A stretch of 64,000 nucleotides of DNA. Origin: Zeus faber. Taxonomy: Eukaryota; Chordata; Actinopteri; Zeiformes; Zeidae. This document shows, in pieces, positions 1 through 12,219 of this stretch. Below the pieces are notes generated by a model, which was not told the origin of the DNA, made no database searches, and saw nothing but the letters and a program-made list of their open reading frames with translations. Location: contig OY482847.1 of assembly GCA_960531495.1 (NCBI GenBank), positions 12,365,469 to 12,429,468 of the forward strand, in the 5' to 3' direction. The first letter of the stretch is position 1. Each line of letters opens with the position of its first letter. The translations under genes and the position numbers were made by a program.

Positions 1-717
1 AAGACCTCTGGCTTTGGAGATTCTGCAGGGTTTTGTTATTTGTTTAAATGTCCTAATCAATTTCTGAACAAGATCAATCAGTTTGGCCTTGCTCAGAAAA
101 AGAACCAGGAAAGTGGTGAAAAACTAAGCCAGTCATTTGTGAAAAGAGTAAAAGAGCCAGCTGCGCTGCTTTCCATTTTTGGAATCGGCATGAAAAAAAG
201 ATATAATTTAGCTGAGCATGACGCATCATACCAGAAAGATGGGTTGGGCATCTTTTGGGGAACTTCTTTCCCTCAAAGCTTAATGACAAAAAAAAAAAAA
301 TCACCAGATGTCAGAGGGAACCAAGTAAAGGTTTCTCAGTGAGAGTAAATGCCTCACAGCTTCTCAGATTTCCGCTTCTCAGACAGAATGTAGAGAGGGA
401 GCGAACAGTCACGCAGTACAACAAATCAAAACATAAAGAAGACTGACGGTGCCGAAAGAACCAGGCCCCGAGAATACAGGCAACATGATCTCTCTATAAA
501 CACAAAAAAAAGAAGAAGGGCACACAGGGAAGAAGAGGACCCCGTTCTGAAAACATATCAATATCAATCTGAAAACAAGGCCTCAAAACCTCCGGATGCC
601 AACAGCTTCATTTTGAATGGTAAGTACGCCATGTGCTCCCTCAGTGATGGACCGCAGATCAAATCAACTTTTGTTTAAAAAGTAAATTGAGCCGAGGTGT
701 CAGGCGAGATTACGAAC
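1..717 (-). other. trpm7 intron 10 (partial), no gene seen
   Basis: This lies 3' of exon 10 on the minus strand. The next expected exon (the GTNASAFDQ-type segment of the family) is not found here, so the intron runs off the window. Only short A-rich tracts and chance open frames are visible. Confidence 0.6.
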
Positions 718-2907
718 CTTTGAGTAATGCCCGAAGAATGGCTACGTCAATGTCCTGGTGATCTTCAGAGCTGATGTGGAACACGGTGATCTTTCAAGGA
801 GGAGGACAACCGTCATCATTACCAGAGGACCATCAAAGTTAGTCCAAAAGAACCTCTGTCTGGGCTTATTTCACTGATGTTACAACAGATATCTAACAGA
901 TCATAAATGTTTGGTTTCTATAGTCTGTAACCGATCATATTGTTGAAATGTATTTTATTATTATTATATTTAAATGGATAAGAACACAAGGCTAATCCAT
1001 TAAAATTTTAACTATGAACTCTGAATACAGAGCAAAAATGGACTGGAATCAGCATGAGCTCACCAGCTCTTTACTCTTCATGCACTCCATGAGTGTCTGA
1101 AAGAGATGGATGGCATCGCTGTGACTGAAGTTGAAGGTTTTCTTGATTGTTGCGATGATATCAGTCTCCACACCGTCAGGAAGACCTCTGCATGATATTT
1201 AAGCGAAGTTACACAGCGGGTCCAAATGCAGACAGCACTGTTCAAACCTGTCGTACTTTCCCTGTTCATTCATACATTACACTTAAAATGCTACTTAAAA
1301 AAAAACCCTCAATAGCAGCATGGAGCATGCTCTGAAAGCTCCATTTGCATTGTTTGTTGGAATGCGAAAACTCTTAAAAGGACCACACCGCTGTCAAGTT
1401 GAGTTTTAGCTCGCACAGCACACAGTTTCTGGCAGTTTCCCTGATGACAGCTCACATAGTTAGATTTTTAGTATCGTCTCTATTTTCAGCTTTTGGAAGA
1501 TTTGAACGATAGGGTGAGAAACCTACCTGAATATGATCTGTGAGTCCCGCTGACAACTACAGCAACACATACTTCTGGTCAAACCTTTTTAATGATAGTT
1601 AATTTTATTTACTAATGAATTAAAATGTATTCATTTGTTGATCCCATTTCAAAAAGGAGGAAGTGCTGTTCCCTGGAATAAGGTATGATTTTCCACCATA
1701 TCGCTTGAATTTTCCAAAACCCTAATCTAAAAATAGGAACAGTGATCGGTGAAAATGCTGAGGGGTAAGATGAAATGCGTGTGCTGACTAGAAACTGGCG
1801 TAAACCCTGTTTGGCATCGGTGTGGTCCTTTAACGTGTCGCCAATGTTTATACGAATTTGCACCACTGTTGTTTGAGATGGAACACAACACATTTGCTTT
1901 TTTTTTTTTTTTTTTTTTAGTTGTTCTCATGGCGGACTAACGAACATCTAAGTGAGCTCACACGAACAACAGTAGAGTAACTAGAAGAGCACTAGAATTA
2001 CAGAAGGATTAAAAAGGGAAAAAAAATAATAGTCGAGAGGGTGAGAGCACTCCGCTGTGTGCGAGTGTGTTTACGCAAGCGTTTCCTACCCCCCCTCCTC
2101 CGTCTGCTTGTGGACGTAGGCCAAGATGTCAGCAGCCCGGCCAGTCCCCTCACACACCACCACGGGAACAGGGGGGCTCTCTTGGAGGTACTCTAGCACC
2201 GTCAGGATCACATTGGGCCCCCCCTCAAAGATCAGGGCCACCACGGGGACACCCTGGCCGATACCTTGAACCGGACAAAGAACCTAATTAGCCCACCCTC
2301 CCAATTTTGGACTCCATTCTTCCATTCTTCTAATATTGCCCCACCCGACCCACAGTGGGTGGAGAGTTTAACTGATAACACTCAGCCAGCCGTTATCTCA
2401 CTCCGTCAGCCTCTCAGACCCAAACTGACATCAAAGCTCACATATCCAGGTGTGTAGCAAGAATCCAGTGTGATACAATAACAACTAGACTCATTTTGCC
2501 AGCCAAATTGCTGTCACTTATTTCTTGATGAAATGCAGATGAATTTGCATTAGGAAGCATCAGTGGTTAACCAATTTTAAGCTGTTGGACAAGACTGAGA
2601 CAAATTATACCCATTTCCACCTCTCAGTTTATTCACCGTGTTCTACGCAATGGAATAATGAAAGACGTCCGTCTGTCAACGATGGTCACTGAGCATCTTA
2701 CGTGCGTGAATTCTCTGCAGGTTGATGTGCTTCTCCAGCTGCCGGCGCAGTTTGACCTCGGCGCCATACTTGCCTACCGTCCCGTCATCCACCAGAAGGA
2801 AGTGGGAGTGGAGGTTGTTGAGAACATTGAGCTTACTGAGTGGGTTCAGCAAGGTCTGATATGGAGCTATTACCTATGTGCATGTGAATGTGTGAGTTGG
2901 GTGTTTG

Positions 2908-2944
<37 letters not shown>

Positions 2945-5900
2945 GTGGTAATAATGAGGAGGGGGGAGGAAAGGGGGGGGAAAGAAAAAAAAAAAAAAAA
3001 AAGCTTTTTAGTCAGATCAGTAAAAATATACTTGCTACGGCAACATAACTTGCATTAAGGATGGCATATGAAAATATATTGTGTTAACACTGTAAACAGT
3101 TGTTTTACTTATTTGTTCAATGGAACGCAGAAGGTAGTTTGGGTATCATTTGAAAGTATTCTTACATCTCTTCCGATGAGATCGTTTCTGTTCTCGATGA
3201 CCCCCCAGGGGGCAATCCCAATAGTGCAAATCTTCTTGGATGATCTGGAAGAGTGCTCCTTCAGCGCATCACCCACATGCTTTGCCACACCTTGTGACAA
3301 AGACATTTTAGCACTTATTTCGGTAAAAGCTGTCAAACCAACTATGATAGATACTGGTGCAAATGACATACTCAATGTGTACTAATGACAGAAATAAGCA
3401 AAGACCATTGGGTACAGTAAATAAATGTCACATTCATTGTGTTGAATTACTCTTTACCTTCTTCAAAAACACAGCTGTCACTATTATCAAAATAGTAAAT
3501 ATTGGTCTGTTCTGGCAGAAACTGAAGTGACTACATTAGTTCGTTGACAGTAGCCTGGTTAATCAGCTAATGAATACCATGGGTGATACAGAACATTCTA
3601 TGTTCCCTGCTCGTGATAAATGCGCATTTGAGTAACGATTTAAACACTATGATTAGACTGCAATGTCTTGACACTGCATAGTGACTGCAGACACACCCCG
3701 ACTGTGACAAATGACACACCAAGAGCCTGACATTACATCTTCTGCTGCATCAGCACTCCGATAACAGAAGCTTTGCATGTGGTAACCATGCTAATGTCAT
3801 GCAACGTCCTGGTTTTGTACTGGATTTACTTTGCTGTGTGTGAGTGTTTCCTTATAGAGAATCAAGAATGTATATTTTCCAACTACCCACAGAGATTAAA
3901 AAGCACCTTTAGGTACCCTGGTTGGCATATCTATATAATTTTTTTGTGTGGGAAAGTTCAAATATTTGCTTGTGGGGACAATTTTACAGTGAACAGAGAG
4001 TTGAGCAAGCGTACCTGTGTTGACACCTCCGGTGAGGATCCAGGCCCCTGTGGTGACTGCTGCTTTGATCAGGCCTTTGCCAACCACCTGCTTGATACGT
4101 GGGTGCATCTCAAAGTTTTGAATGCCCCCGTGGACAGAGATAAGAATTTTGGGAAGCTCCATCTGCCACTCCTTCAGCATCAGCCGCAAGACGCTCTCTG
4201 GCGGCGAGTCGTGGGACAAACGCACATACTAAGAAAAATAGAGAAATAAAAAATTAAAAAATAAAATCCACCAGGAAGCCATTGTCGTTAAAGGCCTAGA
4301 CAATAACATCCGCAGTTACTCGGGGCAACGGGATTTGGGCAATTGCCAACCATCTTGTTATGCTAGTGCACTGATTTACTCAAGTTAAAAAATATGGGTT
4401 GTAATTATGTAGGATCATCATTTCTCAACAATAAAATTATTAAAATTGCAGGATATACAATAAACTATATATATGTATATATTTTTTTTTTGAAAGGTTC
4501 TGTTTCACTGTTAAAATGCAGCAGCAGGAAACCGCACACACTCCTACCTTGGCTCTGTAGGAGTGGGACCCTCCCTGGAAGTTGACGACACCATAGGCAT
4601 CAGTGGGACTCTCCTCCGTGTGTTTGTCCACAGACCATTCCTCCAGCTCTGGCAGCGACAGGTTGGGGTTTTCACCCAACTTCACATCCGAGTACTTCAT
4701 TGCCAGGCTGGCCGTGAAGCCAACATGCTGCCGCACCAGCCGCCCGCAGCAGCACCTGGGGGGGAACCAGAGTCAGTTTTGGCAGGCACCATATAAGAAC
4801 CAGATTATTCCTCTGCCCCTGCCCCCTTTCGATTGACGGCACTGCTGCAGACACATCTGGACAACAGGACAAACACCATGACAATTCCTTGAGTTTGTGC
4901 TGATTCAGTTCTATGTATATGTGTTATCTTACAGTGAATGAACAACTTAAATTTCCGGGGGGGGGGGTTGCACACGGAGTGAAAGAAAATACTTCTAAAA
5001 TGAAAAAACAAAATGTCCTCAATGTGTTATTGAGAGGAACGGGGAAGAGCACGGCTGCAAATTAAGCATGGAAATTACGCATGGAGAGGGAAACAAGCCC
5101 AAATCCAGATCGGCTCTAAGTCCTTCTTTCTCTCCTCCCATGATAAGTGAAATCTGACTCCACGGACTGTTTGCGACTCTGCTGTGCGCGCACAAAGCAC
5201 CCACACTCACTTCTGTAGCATTCGACGAAGTATGGATAACATGGTTGGTATTTTCCTTTTTTTCTTTATTTGATGAACGTGGGGGCCGATATCAGAAAAT
5301 TAACTAAATGGGTTAAAAAAATAAATAAATAAACAAAAAAAAATAAAAATAAAAGTAAAAAACACAGTGGGGGCGGTAGGCAAGTTATGTAATCGATATA
5401 TGACTGAACACCGCAAAACACCCGTAACCACGGCAACCCTACTGGCTGAGAAGCACAAGGTGACCAAGCACCCCCAAATGATACTGCAAACAAAACACAA
5501 AGCCTTGAGGTTAATTGGAGGGGCGCTGGGGGAATTACACTGTAAGAGCATTTCCCTGCTCGGCTCGTCTAACAGGTTGGCATGGATTCTCTCCGGCTAA
5601 TCTTCGTGTAATGTTTGCCGCGTAACTTCAAAGGCAATAGAGGGCGAAATAGGATAACTACTAAACACTTACCGCACCAACTGTTGGCAGATCTGGCATC
5701 CCGGAAGGCATCTGCAGAAATGCAAAACAAGTGCTTAACAGGAGAATTTTAACTATTTTTTTTGTAGTTGATTGAATTCAAGATTCAAGATTTAAGAGGT
5801 TTACTCGTCACATTTGTTAAGAGGCAAGTCTTCTTAAAAGGCTAGAGAGGAACACTGATTTGTTTGAGAACATTCCTGAAGGTCATCTGTCAACTAGGCA

Positions 5901-8900
5901 GGCTGCCTTGTCAGGTTGGCCTTTAACCAAGATAGAGTTATGAAAGCTGCCAAGTAGCCCCTCACTTTATGTACTCCCACAGCCCAGTTTGCTGCCCGGG
6001 ACTGCAAGAACAAACACCTCTGGATCATCTTATCAATAGTTGATTGAGTAAAAAGCAAGAGGCAAATAATTTATTTCAAAGAAAAGCAAAGGAAAAGGGT
6101 AACTCAGTAACTATAGCTGCGTTTCCACCCAAAGTGCACGGATCTTTTAGTCGCTGGAATTTCTTTTTTTTTTTTTTTCCAAGGAATTAAAAGTTTCCTT
6201 GAAGTTGTTGTCTGCGTTTCCACCGACAACAATGACGGAACAAAAGAGACAAATAAAGGGAACCCGGAGGCAAAGTCAACTTCTGCAAACCCCCCGGCGT
6301 TTAACGCGCTTCGGGTAAACATAACTTTGTGAGCCTCGCAGAATCCAGTCTCCACTTTGGATGGAACATGGCCGACCGATGTTGTGTCGAAGTGCAATGA
6401 ACAAAAACCAAACTGTACATACATTCTGTTTGTGACTGCAGATTTTGTAAAAATGGTGGCTGAAATAAAGTGCTCGAGATCAAGAGTGCTCGGCCAATCA
6501 GAATGGGTCAGCGCTGCAAGTCCCACCCCCAAAGTTCCTGCACTTTTGAAAAGTAGCACCCCCCAAGCTGAGACTTTTCGGTTCCCGGAAAAATGTCCCC
6601 GGAACTTAATTTAGACCCTGGTCCCTGCGGTGGAAATGCACTGAGTTCCTCCAAAATGTCCTAGTTCCTGGGGAAAGTTCCTGCGGTGGAAACGCAGCTA
6701 ATGTACTTTTTTGTGAGGAAAAGAGCTACGGGTCTTAAAAGTTTATGCAACCCTCAAATATGTACGTTTGACTCTATCTATAGTATGTGTCACCAAAAAT
6801 ATTGAAGCTTTAGCGACATGTACTGCTACTTATGAAATTTGACCAAGGCCTATGCCAGTTTTAATGTGCGTGATGTGTGAGCATTTCTGTGGTGGCCAAT
6901 TAGATTGTGAAAGACAAGCCTGAAGGCGAAGCTAAAGACGGCCCCTTCATACAATTCTAGCACCGTTACGCCAAATTCCAGCAAGTTTGTAAAAGATATC
7001 CTGTTTTATTTCAAGAGAAAAATATTGACATGGATTCACACAAGGACAGTTATCCAAACACTGTTATTTACTTGGTGCCATCAGCATCTTATTTAAAAAA
7101 AAAAAAGTATCTCACATAAACATTAAAATAGGTGGGCGACAAAACAATTACATTTGGGAATATGTGAATGACAAATCATACGTTGAACCCCTGAATACGA
7201 AACCACAGCCCCGGAACTGGGTCATGACGTGAAGCAACTGTTGATCACTAGGCTTCATTTGAGACAATAATTACAGTGATAAATAGTAGGATCATGTGGG
7301 AACCGCCCCATTAACCCACTCGAGGGTGGTGGTTAGGGTTAAGGCTGACCTTGACACATGCACCATGCAATTACACCGTTACCACCGCAATCACCGCAAG
7401 GCAGACCATGTCTAGGCCGAAGCTGGCAAACAAACACTTACCTGTGGGGGTCTTTTGACACTGGAAGTATGTACACACATTCCCTCTTGGTGAAAGTGCT
7501 TCCTATCCAGGGTTTGTGGGACTACAACAGAAAAAGAGAACAAGAGTAGCTAGATGCAAAAACGTCATGTGATAGCATTGTTTCTTTCTTTAAGGCTTCA
7601 TTAGAGTAACGTAAGCAATGTTCTGGACTTCATAAGCTGTGTTCTACTTGTCACCAACAATGAATAAATAAAAAATATTGTGACATTTATTTTTTGCAAA
7701 ATAACAGCCACAGGAAATACCATCAAAATAACCGCAATCCCTGGGCTGGGGTAGGGAAAGCAATTGGTTTATGTATTGTATGTATCATTCTTGATATTAA
7801 ACAAAACAAAGACAAATAATTATATCCTTTAACATTGCAATGTCAAAACAACAATATAAAGCACAAGAACTTAAAATTATTTCCCCATGACAGTTTTGTT
7901 GGACAAATCAAGAGAAAAAGATAAGACAAATTATTCTTGTCATTAATCTTTCGTGGTATAAAGAGAGGAATGTGAAAACTCCATACAGAGGAAATTACCG
8001 AATGCATTACTACAAGCAAAAGCAAGACAAATATTCACAAAGTTTAACAACCAGAGCATAACAGTACATATCTCCAATACATTTTCTGTCGAGTCTAGCT
8101 GAAAAACTGGTTTATGATGGCAAAAGATGGAATTAATTCATCTCTACGGCGCAAAAATGCTCTCCATCACAAAGAACGCCATCGTTTGCAACCAAAGGTT
8201 GACCAAAGTTACATGAACCACACCAAAGTTTAGTCTTACAGAAGCATCAGAAACAAATACGCAATTTCATCCCATGACCACGATCCCTGCAAAGAATGAG
8301 CGATTGAATCTGTACCTGGATGTGCTCCTCTTCATCTCTATGTTTAAGGGCTTTGTACAGGAACATACCAATGCTCCTTCATGGATCTCCCAGACAAAAC
8401 CACAGTCACCACAGCCACACTGGATCGTCAACTACCCGCAAATCACAGAAGTGCTTTCTCGCTCGCTCCCCGTTTCGGTAGATCCTCCAACGAGGACTCT
8501 GTGTGGATGTGCCGGTTCACATTCAGAACCAACCTTGGTTAAAAGCTGAACAATCAGTGCGAGTTTTCAGGCTGCTAACTCCACTCACTGTTAATCTGTA
8601 AGAAGCCACTGAGGGGCCTGATGAATGTGTCTGGGACAACCTAGATATTATACTAAGGGCCATGTACAAAAAAGAAAAAGAAAAAAGAAAGAGGCGGGTT
8701 TGTTGGAGAGGATTAGTGGATGGGGAGAGGCCTCAATGATATATACCTTGCAGTCTACTAAAGACACACCACCGAGTCTGGTTCATACATACTAACCCTT
8801 TACCTGCACCCCTTCATGCCACCTCAGCAAGACCCACAAGGCCCTCATTTAGAAGGATGGGAAACATGTCGGGGGTTAAAAAATCCAATCTGCAAGGACA

Positions 8901-11900
8901 TTAACCCATATTTTCTTAAGATCATGCTTGCATGTCAGATAAATGTGTTGGAAAAGTATGGAAAAGCTATGCAAGGTGTTATAATGCAACTTGGTTTCTC
9001 AATATGTTTGAGCAAGCCAATTCCCAATAATTGGTCAACATATGGAAGCCATTATTCAGATTTAGTTGATCAAATCGACCTATTACAGCAGGTCTGTGCT
9101 CTGCTAACCTGTAACCATGGCACCTGAGAATGTCAGGCAACAAAAGACTCCAGGGTTTTGGAACCCCTGCCAAAAACACTCTCCTTTCCTCCTTCCCCCC
9201 CCACCCCACCCACCTCTTCCTCTCCGCTTTCTCCCTCGCAGCTACAAGGCAGTGTGACTTTTATGATCATTCTGTTCCTGTAGGAAACAAAACCCCACCA
9301 CCTTTCCATCCCCGAGATTTACGGATTCAAACAATGATTGAACATTTTTGGCGTGCAAGTTCACTCTGTTTGCATCGTTTACTCATATAAACAAGAAGAC
9401 ACAAAAATGTCAGTGTTCTCTCTCTGGTTATTTGTCCGTACATGCATATAGGACCGCATAGAAAGCTGCCGTCTCCGCTTTCACTCGATAGCCCCCCGCC
9501 CAGACTTCCTCCAATAGTAAATAATAAAGACTGCTGGTTAACCTGTCATTCCTCAGGCCCATTCTGATGCAATACGGGATGAGATAACATCTGGCTTGGC
9601 TATTCTCTTATGCACAGTAAGGAGTTGAGGCCACGGGGGCAGATCATTAGGCTCGGAATCAGCCAAACAGAACAGTGCCTCTCAAACACTCTCAGTTTGA
9701 GAACCACAGGTTGGTCACGAATGTCTGTAGCGGTATAAATGTGTGACACGGTTAAGCTGGAAAAATATCACTCAACGTCCAAGCAGCAGAAAGCAACTAC
9801 AGTAATTTGTCAGTTGCAGTTAAAGGCCAAATAAAATAAATGAGCAGACAAACTTGCGATGGACGGCACTTTTGAGGATGCCAAGAAACTGGACTGGTTG
9901 CACTGGGAGAAAAACAGACATAAAAAAAATAAAATAAAAAAATCCTTAAATGATCTAAAACAAATACCACCTCAACGGGTGATGTCAATTCTGTGTACAA
10001 ACGTATGGTATCTATGCCATTCAACAACTGTTTACCTTTTAATGAACAGTGTAGTTTTCAAATATAGGAAACAAAACATAAATCTGCATTCCAAAGGGAA
10101 AAATCTGATGGCGCTGTGAAATATCTCTAAAACAAGATACACTTTATTCATCTCCAGAGGAAAATACAGGAAACACCATTGCCACTTGAAAATATTTCTC
10201 TTTACATCAACATGCGCTGTCACCATAAAGTGGGTTAGTAATTAAATTAAAAAACAATCGCTCGTAACATGCGACAAATATGCAACAAATTGCTCGGTCA
10301 ACTCCTAATTTCTCTGTAAAGATGTTAATATCGAAGCAAGTGTCGGCACCATTCCACATTTTCTTTGATGCCGAACTTTATATTTGGCACACTTGTGTAT
10401 GTGGTTAAGTAATTGCTTCAGAAGAACCTCAAACTTCTACTTTAGTCAGGTTTATCTCTCCCGTTATGACGAGAGTGTATCTAGTTCTAAAAATATAAAA
10501 TTCTTGGAAAAGTAAGAAGTATGCCACGAATAATGTGGAAGTTATGTAACTGGTGGTGGTCCATTTAGTCTATCTGAACGATAATGGTGGATACGGTGCC
10601 ATTCATAGACAGAAAAATCAGCATTTTCTTGCTCAGAGTGCCTGTTCTCTACATGTACCAGCATGCATTGTGTGAAAGCTTAGTATAGGGTCCTCTACGG
10701 TAAACCCTCGAGGCCACATGGCAGTGTGTAGCTACAGTTACCAATCAGTCCACAGGTCGACTGAGTCATGCCTTTCGTAAAAAACAAACAAAAGATGGCC
10801 CTGTGACCAAGGACAGGCGATGCTGTTGGAATACATCTCAGTAGAGAACATTTTCACATTTCAGATCAATGCGTTTCTGAAAAATTAGGCAGTAGTGGCA
10901 GTGGGCATTTGTGCTGTGTACTCGGAGAAGTAATGGATGCTTTGGGACAATCAGGATATCCATTTTTAAGTACGACAAGCCAATACACAATTCTTACGCA
11001 TCACTACTTTTCAAGGAAATATACTGTAACCAAAGATGCAATTTCAAATATGATGGTGGTTTTGGACCGTTCATTTGGAGACAACAGAACAAAATGATTG
11101 CCATAGAAAACATTTCTCCATTAATGGCGTCTTTCATGCTTCAAAAATGTGAAAAGGATGCTGAAAATCTAGTTATGCCCAAGTTATGCCCAATTATGCT
11201 AGTAATGCCCAATATATATGACATTGCTCTTGGTAGAGGAATTGTGTAATTTGGATGGATAATTTTCAGCCAATGAGACCTATATCAGACTGATTGTCAA
11301 TAACCCGTATTGATACATTCTTAATAGATACATAAGGACCTTGTTTTAAGTAGAAAATATAATGTGTGAGTGGAGATGCTTGCAATCAAACACACAGCTA
11401 GGATAAAAGTCGGGTCACGTTGTCATGGGATCAACATGTGATGTGGTCTCCAGCTCCCCCAGTTTGGCCTGTGGAAATATCTATGGATGGATAAAGTTAT
11501 TCACCACCATCATATCTCTTCTCTGGTAATGTAGAGCACATTAAAAGCCCAGGACATATTTTTTTCTCGGGCGGCCCCCTGAAAGTCGACGCATCGAATC
11601 ATCAGTTGGAAACCCATCAGTCGACTGAGATTCTTCAAGTCGAGAAGGCGCGTTTTTTTGTCAGTCAGTGTACATTACAATAACAGGATAAGCCAGATGG
11701 AAGCTTACATGCATAATAATGATAATGTTTCAATGGGGAATTATAAATAAGGGGAATCATATATTTTTACATGTGTCTCTCCATGTGCCCCGATCGCTGT
11801 GCACCCCCCGTTCCTCGGCCCCCCTGTGACCACACGGTTTTTAGTTGATTTATTTTGAGGAACGGGGCACGACTCGTAGACTCGTGAAGATTATTTTCTA

Positions 11901-12165
11901 CGCATAAGGAGACGGATGGAGGGGGGTTGATCGGGGAGAGAGTCCGAGAGAAGGGGGTCCCCATTACGCACGGTTTCGTTCCAGACGCACTTGTTTCGTT
12001 CCATAAGCAGACGTAAAATAAAATAACCTACATCTAAAATAACATTTTAGATGTAGGTAAGCGAGGCACCCCATCGCGTGCCTCGCTAGCACTCGCATCA
12101 TCAGTACCGTCGGAAGGAGACAGGTGCGCAAAATGCGCCCCGATCACTCCCTCTTCGAGCCCCCC

Positions 12166-12219
<54 letters not shown>

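Noticed and set aside
6104-6559. 151-codon minus-strand frame
   Set aside because: It lies inside the MITE-like element and resembles no transposase or other protein.
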